From Rhizodiscina lignyota (lineage: Eukaryota; Ascomycota; Dothideomycetes; Aulographales; Rhizodiscinaceae), in assembly GCA_010015805.1 (NCBI GenBank), contig ML978126.1, positions 1,798,001 through 1,862,000 on the forward strand: a stretch of DNA of 64,000 bases. Reading direction: 5' to 3'. Of this stretch, positions 42,966 to 53,047 are shown piece by piece (the first letter of the stretch is position 1; each line of letters begins with the position of its first letter). A model generated the notes under the pieces. It made no database searches, had not been told where the DNA came from, and saw nothing but the letters and a program-made list of their open reading frames with translations. The translations under genes were made by a program, and so were the position numbers.

Positions 42966-44889
42966 ATGGAGGCACCCAATGATATGGACACATCAAAGGC
43001 AGAAAAAGGCGAGCTGGAGCACGCACAGACGAATCAGTCAGACTCTCCTTCTGAGCTCGAGCTGCAGAAAGAGAAAACTCTTCGTTATGTTGACTTGGAG
43101 AATAAGAACGCATTTAAAGGAGATGATTCAGATGGGAAGATTGAGTGGACGGTCAGGAAGGCATTTGCAGCGGCGTTTCTGGCTATGCTCTATACTGGTG
43201 TGTCTTGCTCCTTCATCTTGGTATCTATCGTTCAGTCGCTCACGCTTTGCATAGGTTCTCAGATCCTGCTCTACTTCATCGGCGGCAGCCTCTCATTCAT
43301 TGTTAAGGACCTCAAGACAAGCGCTGCATCAGGTTGGCTCCCTACCGCGAATACGCTAGCAATTGCCTCTGTAGCCCCGTTTGTGGGATATATGCAAGAC
43401 CTCTTTGGCAAGCGCTACATTTCTCTTTTCGGGCGCCGGCCTCCTCTGTCTCGGGTGCCTCTTACTCGGCACCGCTCACTCGTTCGGCCAAGCACTCGCC
43501 GGCATGGCTCTCGCTGGTGCGGGAGCTGGAATTGGAGAGCTCACCGGTCTTGCCGGGTATGTTTATATGATTTCCGTTAATGGCTGGGCGAGATTTTACT
43601 GATGCCGGCCCAGGCTTGCGGAGACGGTCCCTGTCCGATACCGCGGCTACTCCCTCGCTGCACTTACCGCATTCGTCTTCCCATTTACTCCATACGTCAT
43701 GTACAGCCAACTTCTTGGAACCTATCACACTTGGCGATGGGGGCCTTGGATATCGTTGATCTACAACGGAGCGACAGGCCTCGGCCTGGCCTTCACGTAC
43801 TTCCCGCACATCCACGCACGTGCCGAAGGCTTCTCTTACCGGGCTATCCTCAAGCGCATCGACTTCATGGGCGGCTTCCTCTCCATCACCGGCCTGACTT
43901 TATTCCTAGTCGCGCTGCAGGCTGGCGGGTACACGCACCCGTGGAAGAGCGCGTACGTGCTGTGCACGCTGCTCATCGGCTTCTTCACCATCGTCGCGTG
44001 GATCGTGTGGGAGTGGCGCATCGCGACGCACCCTATGGTGCCGCGTGAGCTGTTCCAGGGCCAGCGCGTCGTCTCGCTCGCCTATATGGTCGCCTTCGTC
44101 GCGGGCATGAATTTCTTCTCCATGCTCAACTTCTGGCCGCTCCTCATCTCGACGGTGTACGACCCGGACCCGGTCAAGGTCGGGCTGCGCGGCCTCGTGC
44201 CAGGCTTGATGACCACCGTTGGCGCCATCTTCTTCAACGCTATGCTGAGTACCTGGCGGGGTGGAAGTAAGTGGATCCTCGTCATGGCCAGCGCGATCCT
44301 CTGCGCCTTCGGTGGCTCCCTGTCTGTCATCCGCCCAGATAACGAGGTGATGACTATCGCGCTTGGGTCGACTGGATCACTTGGCCTGGGCGGCGTGATC
44401 GTCCCGTCCGCAACGGTCGCCATGATTGCCGCTCCCGATGCGCTTATCACTACCTGCGCCGCCCTGTCGCTCAGCATCCGCGCGGTCGGCGGCAGCATTG
44501 GGTACAGCATCTACTACAACATCTTCGAGGAGAAGCTCAAGGCGCGCCTCCCGATATACGTGGGCCAGTATGCCGTGCAGGCCGGCCTGTCGTTGGCGAA
44601 CGCTAAGATCTTCGTTGAGACCTACCTCCTTGACCCGACTGATATCACGAAGATCCCCGGCGTGACGCCGCAGATACTAGCCGCGGCAATGAAGGGTTCA
44701 CAATGGGCGTATGCCGAGTCGTTGCGCTACGTTTGGTAAGTCCCCTCCTATTCATAATGTTGCGCAGTTCTGATAACATCGTGCTGCAGGTGGACCAGTA
44801 TCGCGTTCGGTGTACTGTCGATGGCTTGCGCTGCAATGCTGCCCAACACCAAGAAGTTCCAGACGAACCGTGTCGCCGTTGCGCTATGA
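42966..44889 (+). CDS. TRI12-family MFS efflux pump with a one-base frameshift
   Basis: Exons 42966-43197, 43255-43556, 43614-44735 and 44790-44889 encode about 584 residues with some fourteen membrane segments. Family marks (PF06609, trichothecene efflux pump type): TLRYVDLENKNAFKGDDSDG before TM1, TANTLAIASVAPFVGYMQDL with FGKRYI, QALAGMALAGAGAGIGELTG, LAETVPVRYRGYSLAALTAF, and ending MLPNTKKFQTNRVAVAL. The exon lengths sum to one base over a whole number of codons. Near 43430-43437 the frame slips inside a GGGCGCC run, so SLF must pass to GAGLLCLGCLLLG in the next frame, and no intron can explain one base. Either a sequence error or a recently broken gene. Family role: plasma-membrane export of toxic small molecules; substrate unknown. 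Confidence 0.85.
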
Positions 44890-45017
44890 AAGGCAGGATT
44901 GTGTTTGAGGCTCTTGGAACTGCCTGACAGTGTACTGTGCGGAATGACGAAAGCATGTCACAGGAGGCTTCGATAAAGATTGTAAATTGAAACCAATTAC
45001 GTTCCACGGCATGCCAT

Positions 45018-45869
45018 TTAACCTTGGCTCAACTTGCGTTCCACAGCCTTGATGATCTTCTTGATCTGGTCTCCAAAATGCTTGATCTCGTTGACATGCA
45101 TGAGATCTTCCTCTAAGGTCCCACCGAACTCCAAAGCCCTAATGAGCCTCTGAATCCTCTTCTTACGATCCGGAATTTTATCAAACTCTACGAGAGCTTG
45201 CTCCAAGTTGTCGGGAAAGGCCACTTTGCCCTGATGTAGCATCTCACTATTGCGTTTCATGACACCAATAGCCTCTTTCATACTGTCCCACCAACCTTTT
45301 CCCACAAAGTGATATTGCTCAGGTCCTCTGAGATACTCAACCTCCGCAACTAGATTCTCCCACACGGTGTGCATGTAATGCGGTCGTTCGAAGTATCTGC
45401 TTGCAGTAGCTTGGCCAGCCGCCACTTGTAGGGGCAAAGTGGGAGTATCATCGTAAGCAAGGCGGTAGTAGTGCTGGGTTGTCGGGGTGGCGGGCGACGG
45501 GAGTGGCTGCGCTGGAGGTAGTCCGGAGATGTCGCGATGAGCTATCTCCGAGATCATTCTCGCCAATTCCTCAGACGTGTGTTGCAAAAGGCGACGAGGG
45601 TGAGGAGGCCCTGCAATACTAGCGTCGTTATCGGCTTGCAGGTCGTTCGGGGTATCGGAGTCGTCGTCATCACTGTCTTCATTGAACTCATTTCCCCAAT
45701 TGTCTTCCGATTGGGACACATCTTGCTTAGATTTGGAGTCGTCTCTGGATCCAGCGAGATCGGAGATATTCTGCCACGTGCTACTGTCATTGTGATGACG
45801 GGTCGAAGGTGGTTCTGTTGCCGCTCTAGGCTGATCGAACGGATTGCGCAGTCGAGGAATCGGAGACAT
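45018..45869 (-). CDS. Unrecognised 283-residue protein
   Basis: A single-exon frame starting MSPIPRLRNPFDQPRAATE. Residues 1-90 are disordered with an acidic run (NEDSDDDDSDTPND). The second half is helical and coding-like: SRYFERPHYMHTVWENLVAE, EQYHFVGKGWWDSMKEAIGV, and a charged end (FGDQIKKIIKAVERKL). No signal peptide, membrane segment or known motif. The gene at 46289-46797 on the same strand may be a distant paralogue (MWQDLV against VWENLV, with similar spacing to an aromatic-rich helix). Function unknown. Confidence 0.6.
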   Translation of the reverse strand: MSPIPRLRNPFDQPRAATEPPSTRHHNDSSTWQNISDLAGSRDDSKSKQDVSQSEDNWGNEFNEDSDDDDSDTPNDLQADNDASIAGPPHPRRLLQHTSEELARMISEIAHRDISGLPPAQPLPSPATPTTQHYYRLAYDDTPTLPLQVAAGQATASRYFERPHYMHTVWENLVAEVEYLRGPEQYHFVGKGWWDSMKEAIGVMKRNSEMLHQGKVAFPDNLEQALVEFDKIPDRKKRIQRLIRALEFGGTLEEDLMHVNEIKHFGDQIKKIIKAVERKLSQG

Positions 45870-46288
45870 TCCAGCAATTTAACAAGGATACAGTTGCGAG
45901 AGTTAGGAATGTAAGCATAGTCATATCGTTGTGTGAGACATGAGCAGAATCAAATATACCACAGAAGTTAGGCATCGAGCGGCACCTCCGAAGTTTGACA
46001 GGACAAAAAAACAAGAAGTGCTTTGCTATGGAGAGAGGTAACATAGCACCCACGAGGAATCCATTTGCTGACAATGTGGATATCATCAATCTACTTTACG
46101 CGTGGTGCCCAACCGGCTGAAGTCCACATGCACAATCGAAAGTACGGAAGATGCATATAGAATAAGTCGGTATGCTCCGGAGTTTGTGTTTGTTCAAGCC
46201 ATTTGCAAGCAAAATCAAGATGTTGCATCCGCCAATACCATCAGATGCGGTGGCATTCCAGATCCACTGGAATTGAATAACACTGCTC
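45870..46288. other. Intergenic region
   Basis: About 420 bases between two minus-strand genes. It serves as the upstream region of the 45018-45869 gene. No other signal seen. Confidence 0.4.
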
Positions 46289-46797
46289 TTAAATGAACCA
46301 CGGATTCTCTCCAACTCTTTGAGCTATACAACGAATCTGAGTTAAAACAGTGGAAAAGCCTGGAAGACGATGCGCAGAGTTTATGATTTGAAGCTCCTCA
46401 CTCAACTTTTGCAAATTGCCCCGGACGCCGAGCGCTGGCGGTCCCCCCGCTGGAAGGCCTATAAGGCCATCGATTAATTCGACACGGCCATATACCTCCG
46501 TCCAGAACAGCAAATGGTTCCGCCACTTCTGTGAATCAGCAATAAAGTCAAATACTGGCAAAAATTGAGCGGACTCACCCTATGGTTCATATAATGAACG
46601 AGGTCTTGCCACATTGTGACTATGTGATGCTGCCAGGCCATCATATTCCCATGGTGCGGAGTGAGCCCCATTTCTCGATCAAAAACCTCGGCCGGGTATG
46701 TATTGCGATTCTGTTTACGATGGGATGCAAAAAGGTGGGGTACGTGGTTGTATTCACCCCGCCCGGGAAAGTACTCATTAGAATAGCGGGGATTCAT
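46289..46797 (-). CDS. Unrecognised 152-residue protein, two exons
   Basis: Exons 46797-46579 (73 codons) and 46528-46289 (79 codons plus stop) join in phase 0 over a 50-base intron with a GTGAGT donor and a CACAG acceptor. The protein starts MNPRYSNEYFPGRGEYNHVP. A central block WQHHIVTMWQDLVHYMNHR joins KWRNHLLFWTEVYGRVELID, and the end is helical (LQKLSEELQIINSAHRLPG). No family recognised. It may be related to the neighbouring 45018-45869 gene, but similarity is weak. It lies upstream of, and divergent from, CDC6. Confidence 0.58.
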
Positions 46798-47531
46798 TGT
46801 CAGAGACTCTGCAAGCTAGTCTCGCTGTCCACAATGGGTTGCTCGGGAGCGATGTAGAGAGTAGAAATGGCGCTGGATAAACGTGTTATTTTAAGAAAAA
46901 TGGGATAAGATCTTGGGCGCTCATCGCAAGGTCTGCCACCATGCAGGACGTCAATTGACCTTGCTGGTAGCCGAGACAATGGACAAACGCTGAAAAGAAG
47001 ATGCAGAGTTGGGACACCGGATCAGGCGAACCAGTTGTTTGATGCAATGAAAACCGAACTTGTATACCGCTCACAGCAAGGAAACGCAATCAAGGCGGGA
47101 ACTGCCATGACCGGAAGAATGTCCATGACAAGGGTTGGTTGCGCAAACTGATCTTGTTGAGAGGTGGATATGTGAGTGATATGTTGCTGAGTTGCACCGC
47201 TTGCAAGGCAGCGAATCTGAACAAGCCAGCCATCGACGAGAACATGGATTGTGTTTGCCAGCATGACGCCCGACGTGGAAAGGGGCAGGGAGGAGGAAGA
47301 GTTTGGTCGGCATAATGTATTGCCGTTCCGAGGCATCGTAAAGTGGTTTTGTGCCAAGACGCTAAACGCGTCGCGAACCGCGACTGAGACCAGGGAGACG
47401 CGACTTCTTCGGTGCCCTCCTTCTGCTCACCCACCCACTGCACTTTCTATACGCACAATTGCTGTTTCCATACTTCGTTGCTGCTATTTTCACTACTGTG
47501 TGCACCACCTGTAGGAATAGAAGCTGCAACC
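46798..47531. promoter_or_regulatory. Divergent promoter region upstream of CDC6
   Basis: About 730 bases between two divergent starts. The CDC6-proximal part has an MCB element at 47366 and a CT-rich leader (ccctccttctgctcacccacc) shortly before the ATG at 47532. Short minus-strand frames here have no support. Confidence 0.45.
47366..47371 (+). promoter_or_regulatory. MluI cell-cycle box (MCB) in the CDC6 promoter
   Basis: ACGCGT within aaacgcgtcgcgaaccgcg, about 160 bases before the CDC6 start. MBF-type transcription factors bind ACGCGT and drive G1/S genes, including the fission yeast CDC6 orthologue cdc18. The adjoining CGCGAA resembles a Swi4/6-type site. Function here is inferred from the match and the position. 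Confidence 0.6.
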
Positions 47532-49632
47532 ATGCCTTCGACAGTGCTGGGAAAGAGAAGCAGACCCTCAGTGGAGGCAGCAGGTACGTTGTGTCGGAAA
47601 GACGCGAGCATATTGCACAAAGAAACTGACTCTAAGCTGTACAGATGAAATCTTGACGAGGAAGACGAGTTCCAAGAGACAGTCACAGTTCGTTATCGCG
47701 TCAGATCAAGAAAATGCGAATCCTTTCATCACGCCTCGCTCCTCGAAGCGCAAGCGGGTCGAAGATGGAGATGCGATGGAAGTGGATGAGACGGAGCAAG
47801 AAAATACGCCAAAAGCTTTGCAAAAGAACAAAGTCGTAGCTTCTACTTCTCCTGCAAAACATGGTGCGCCTGAGAGCAGAGTCGTTGTCCAGTCGACGCG
47901 TCACGCGAAACTAGCAAGAGCAGACTCTGCGATCAACACGTCTTCCACTTCAACTTCCTCACCACGAACTCCTCGACATCGGGATGCCACTGCCCAGAGG
48001 GTTCTTGTCACTCCTCGACATCGTGTGGGACTTGTTGGCAAGCCATTAACACCGCATACTCCACGAACGCCGGCCACTTCACGATCCGCTGCGCCGACAG
48101 TTTACAACGTTGCGCGTCAATTGTTTATACGAAGCACAGAACCAGGGAAGCTGATTGGCCGCGAAAATGAGAGACGTGAGCTCTCAGCTCTCATCTCGAC
48201 GCGCCTTGAGAAAACGTCGTCGGGATGCATCTACGTTTCAGGTCCTCCCGGCACTGGAAAAAGCGCACTCGTCAACGAAGTTTGCTCAGAATTCATCGAG
48301 AACGATTCGTGCAGCCAGAGTTACGTCAACTGCATGAGCGTCAAGCATGCGCGAGATATCTATGTTAAACTTCTCGAGGACTTCGGCGCGAATGATGGCA
48401 TCATCAACGGTTCCGAATCCTCTGCGCTGAAGGAGATCTTCTTCGGCAGAAGAAACTCATTTGTCGTTGTGCTCGACGAGATCGACCACCTGCTGGATAT
48501 CGACTTGAATCTGCTGTATGCGCTCTTCGAATGGAGCCTTGACCCTTCGTCCTCGCTCATCCTGATCGGCATCGCTAATGCGCTCGACTTTACCGATCGC
48601 TTCTTGCCTCGCCTAAAGTCTCGTGGCTTGAAACCGCACTTACTGCCATTCATGCCATACTCGGCTGCCCAGATCGCGTCAGTCGTCACTGGCAAGCTAA
48701 AATCCCTCATCTCTCCGACCGATGCTGGTGCAGCGGGTCCGGAGTTCACGCCGTTCCTCCACCCGGCTGCAATCCAATTCCTCTCCAAGAAAGTCGCCTC
48801 CGCAACGGGGGACCTCCGTCGGGCCTTCGACATTGTCCGTCGAGCAATCGACGTCATTGAGACCGAGACGCGCGACAAGCTCTCCCAATCTACACCCGAC
48901 ACAACTCCAAGCAGCACGCCGTCCTCCACACCCTCAAAGACTCCGCTCGTCGAGAATATCAACCTCTCTTCGCCCCCCCACGTACGCTCCCCTACCAAGT
49001 CGCCACAAAAGAGTGTGCTAACGCAGGAGAAGGCACAGCTCAACCCGCTCGCGCATCTTACACCTGAGACAGCGCCGCGCGCCACAATCGCACATATCGC
49101 ACGCCTAACCTCGGCAATGTTCAACACGGGCGCAACCGCACGCCTGCAAGGTTTAAACCTGCAACAAAAAGCCGTGCTCTGTGCGCTGGTGGGCTGCGAA
49201 GAGCGGGCTCGGCGTGCTGCTTCCAACGCATCCACAGACGAGCCACACACCCCATCTCGCAAGGTGAGAGGAAAGGCACAGAACGCTGTGGCACCGACGA
49301 CGAAGGAGTTATTCGAGATCTACGCAAAAGCGTGTAAGAAGGAAAACTCACTGCATCCGCTCACGGCGACCGAGTTTGGCGACGTGCTGGCAGGCCTGGA
49401 GACGCTATCCCTCGTGTCTGCGGTGGAGGGGAAGAGTGGGTCATTTGCTACTGGAGGGGCGGCGGGGACGCCAAGTCGACGTGGACGTGGGTTTGGCACG
49501 CCGTCTGGGCGGAAAGGCAAGGAGGAGAGGAGGGTGGCGAGTGCAGTTGGGATGAATGACGTGAAGACAATGTTGGAGGGCACGAAGGTTGGGAGAGGGA
49601 TACTGGAGGGCATGGTTGAAGGAAACGAATAA
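47532..49632 (+). CDS. CDC6: Cdc6 replication licensing ATPase
   Basis: Exon 47532-47583 (MPSTVLGKRSRPSVEAA) joins 47645-49632 across a 61-base intron to give 679 residues. The N-terminal 165 residues are disordered, with a nuclear signal (SSKRKRVED) and many S/T-P sites (SPRTPRHR, TPRHR, TPHTPRTP) suited to CDK control. The AAA+ domain has LIGRENERRELSALI, Walker A GPPGTGKSAL (about 216-225), Walker B VVLDEIDHL (about 292-300), sensor 1 LIGIANALDFTDR, and sensor 2 within ATGDLRRAFDIVRRA. A winged-helix domain closes the protein (LQQKAVLCALVG, ATEFGDVLAGLETLSLVSAV). Role: loads the MCM2-7 helicase with ORC and Cdt1 at origins in G1. An S/T-P-rich insert (TPDTTPSSTPSSTPSKTP) sits between lid and winged helix. 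It converges on the MSM1 gene. Confidence 0.95.
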
Positions 49633-49825
49633 ACCAATGTGCCGCATACGTGAAGATGTTGCGGAAAGGAAGAGTCACGATGCATAGCGTTTTTCATTTG
49701 CGGATTTTGCTGTTGCATAGCGGAATGGCGTTTGGGTATTCACGACCGTAGAGGTCGTCTGCTGTACTCTGTACATGGAATAATACAAGAATCACATATT
49801 TTACAACTTATCCTAAATGACTTCA

Positions 49826-51954
49826 TTACACTTCCGACACGAGTGGCGGGAACAGCATCCCCCTTCTGCCTTGCGGCACCTCACCGCCTTTCGATACGCC
49901 AAAATCTGCATCGCTCCCCACGCGTGCGTGCTCTACTGCTCTGGCATCTTTGCTCACGCCAAGCATGTCCAGCAGCTGGGCGGCCTTCCCCGGCATGACC
50001 GGCTGAAGGAGTATGCCTGCCATGCGGAGAAAATCTGCACAAAGGAAAATGATCTCGTCGACTTCGAGTTGCGCCTCTGGGGTGATTTTGGGCGTTCTCT
50101 CAGTCGGTGGACGAGGTGCGGCTGATCCAGGGGGGTGGGGAGGGTCAGCTGGGAAGAAGGCCCACGGGGCGGAGTGGTGGAGAAATTTGTTCGTCTAGCG
50201 GACACATTTGTTAATGATTAAGACAGTCAGGATGACAGTGTATCAGACTTACGGCGTGTACGCCGTCGAAAATGAGTTTCAGCGCGTCTCTTAGACTCAA
50301 CTCGTCCATGGCTTTGCTGGCCAGTTCCGGCATTGATCTCATCATCGCGAGCTGCGCCTGTACTCGAGACTTTCCTGAAGTCTGCAGCGCCGCTGGATTC
50401 GACGCAAAATACCTCTGTACACATGCTCTGACATCCCACTTCTTCCCTCTGAGGATCCTCGACGCAAGGTTTCCGAGTCCTCCCTGCAGCTCTTTCTTGT
50501 ACCGTTCGATAATATGGTAATTGCTGTAATCCGCATCACGCTCTACATCTCCATCGTGCGCAAGATAGAACCGCATCATATCGACGCCAAATCTCTGAAT
50601 CGCGAAGAACGGGTTTACGACGTTCCCGAGAGATTTAGACATCTTCTTGTTCGACAGCGTCCAATGCCCATGAACCATAATCTGCTTCGGGAGGGGAAGG
50701 TCGAGCGCAATCAAAAAAGCAGGCCAATATATGCAGTGGAATCTCGTAATGTCCTTCCCGATGATCTGGACATCGGCCGGCCACCCTGCCTTTGTCATCG
50801 CATTTCCGTCAGGCTGCCAGGGGTAGCCCAGGATTGTAGTGTAGTTTAGAAGCGCGTCGAGCCAGACGTAGATCGTCTGCGAAGGGTCGTTTGGGACAGG
50901 GATGCCCCATGAGAGGCGGTCGGCAGGTCGAGAGATGGAGAGGTCGTCGAGGCCGGCTTCGAGAGAGGCCCGGATTTCGTTGCGGTACTTCTGGGATGGA
51001 ATCATTGAGGCATTGTTCTCATACAGAGACAAGAGCTGGTCGCGGAAGGCGGAGAGGCGGAAGTGATAGTTCTGCTCAGTAGTCCACTCGACTTCTTTTC
51101 CCGTCTCGATGGACACCATGATCTTCCGACCAGTTGGAGGGTCGACGATGAGTTGCACGCCAGATTCTGGAAAGAAGGTCTCGTCGCTGACAGAATACCA
51201 GCCTTCATGCTTTGCCATATATATCAACTCCTTGTCGAGGAGTACTTGCTAGTCCATATCAGCCTCCATTTCTTGTTCTTGTTGCCTTGCATGATCGTCC
51301 TACCCAAGCATACTGTACGGCGTCCCGGTGCGAAGGAGCAGTGGTCCGGACAAAGTAGTCATTCTGTATTTGAGCCTCTTCTGCTAATTGCTGTATGTGG
51401 CATCAGCATTGGGATTGCCACAGAGAAGAGAAAGTGCTTACTTTGAAGATCTCAGCGCCTTTGTCGCAAAAGGGCCTCGGCGCACTGCCAGCCTTTGCGG
51501 ATGCTTGCTGGATCTGTGAACGTATGAGCCGCGATGACGAAGCACATTCTGATCCTGATAGGACGCACTTTCATTCCATGCTCGTCTACTCCCGTTGCAA
51601 GTATCGCTTTTTCGCCTTTCAGGTGGTGCCATCGCTTGATGATGTCCGCAAGCACCATGGAGTACAAGTGGCCAACATGGGGAGCTACATAAGGTATTAG
51701 GGATCAGCCTGTTGCGGAAATCATAGACAAGAATATGAAATACCAGCATTGACGTAGAATATGGGCGTCGTCACATAGAATGGCTTCCTCTCACGCGACA
51801 ACGCAGGTGCAGATCCGGAGGTTTGGAGGTATCTTCGGTCGACGGTCTTGTTGATACACGAGGCACATATCCAAGGCCGCCGAGTAGCAACTGGAGAGTA
51901 CGAAAGCGTGTTCTGTATGCACCTCCATCTTCTAGACAGAATCGGCGGGCCCAT
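49826..51954 (-). CDS. MSM1: Mitochondrial methionyl-tRNA synthetase, six exons
   Basis: Exons 51954-51744, 51684-51569, 51513-51442, 51390-51304, 51248-50253 and 50194-49826 sum to exactly 617 codons (616 residues). The first 50 residues are basic, with no acids before residue 39 and a plausible mitochondrial presequence (ILSRRWRCIQNTLSYSP). The class I signatures are [20 protein letters not shown] (HIGH as HVGH), GVDEHGMKIQQ, and WTLSNKKMSKSLGNVVNP with KMSKS. The middle has YVWLDALLNYTTILGYPW and GKDITRFHCIYWPAFLI, typical of MetRS. The anticodon-binding helical domain ends with LRMAGILLQPVMPGKAAQLL. Role: charging mitochondrial tRNA-Met. A proline-rich insert in the last exon (PADPPHPPGSAAPRPPTERT) is longer than usual. 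Convergent with CDC6, 193 bases between stops. Confidence 0.95.
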
Positions 51955-53047
51955 TCTGCTTGATCTAGTCCACCTCGAAGTTCTTCAGATTAAGCTCAAT
52001 GCCAAGAAATGGCCCAAGCTCCATCGCGATGCTTGAGTCTAACCGCCTCAACTTCACCTCCATCCACAACCGTCACACCTCATATTCACGCGCCTATTTC
52101 TGAGCGTATAAGCGTCTTTAAACTCCCGATACCATGCCACCAGTGTGATATTTGCGATATCCGCGTGGAAACGTGCATAGTCTTATCTACATCGAGGAAG
52201 GATAGGCAAATGCGATGCTGTGCTACAGCTCTCGACGCTGCGGTTTGAGGGATCTCCTAACTATTCCGATGTGAAAGGGCCTTCGAAGTACATTTACTAT
52301 GCTGTAGCCTTCTTGGCAGTATTTCTGGCAGGTCGTACACTCTTCTCAATGCCTACATGGATCGAGAAACAAAATCCTGCCCTCCACCGTTGGGAATCTA
52401 CACCCGACCTGCCACATTCCTGCCTATCTATGCTTTTCCCGCATTATGCTTCATTTCAGTGCAATTCTTTCTTATTTCTTTGAATCATGGTATTCAAACT
52501 TGGATTTCTTATTGGCACCCCGATTCGGAAAGCCTTGGTTGGTGGCACTTATTGACACCCAAATAGGGGACAAAGGCCACAACACCATCATCTACGCTCT
52601 CTCCAAAGCATGCCGGAATTGGGCCTTTTCTATCGCGCCTGCGGCTGAGCGTCAGTTCGCGGTAGCTGATTCATCTCCAATGATTGGTTGTTTCTGACCA
52701 GTCAAAAGAAACCGAGCTTGCTCTCCACTCACCCTGTGCCATGGTTGGCGAACTGCAGCTTCTAACAACGAAAAATATCCCACCGGTGCGATGTGAAGGA
52801 CATCATAGTTGTTACTTGGCGTGTCACGCTCACTAAATTCCGTCATTGGCTGAGATCAACAAGACTTATTGACGGGCGTTCGGATCGGCTTATTCGAGCT
52901 TCAACGTCTACTATCTTTATTGACAGGACAACTCTATTGATACATAAAACACAGACTTACCCAACTTAAACTCTTCTTCTATTCTCACACCTTCATTACT
53001 TATCAGACCAATCGACACAAAGCAAAGCCAGATTTCTCCACCTCAAG
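51955..53047. other. Intergenic region upstream of the pheromone gene
   Basis: 1.1 kb between divergent genes. Overlapping plus-strand frames at 52220-52700 (for example SKYIYYAVAFLAVFLAGRTL) have no splice partners and no clear coding pattern, so I leave them uncalled. The last 60 bases are a CT/CA-rich leader before the ATG at 53048. Confidence 0.4.

Noticed and set aside
52220-52700. Overlapping plus-strand frames that look hydrophobic
   Set aside because: Several frames overlap with no splice signals and no family resemblance; likely chance.
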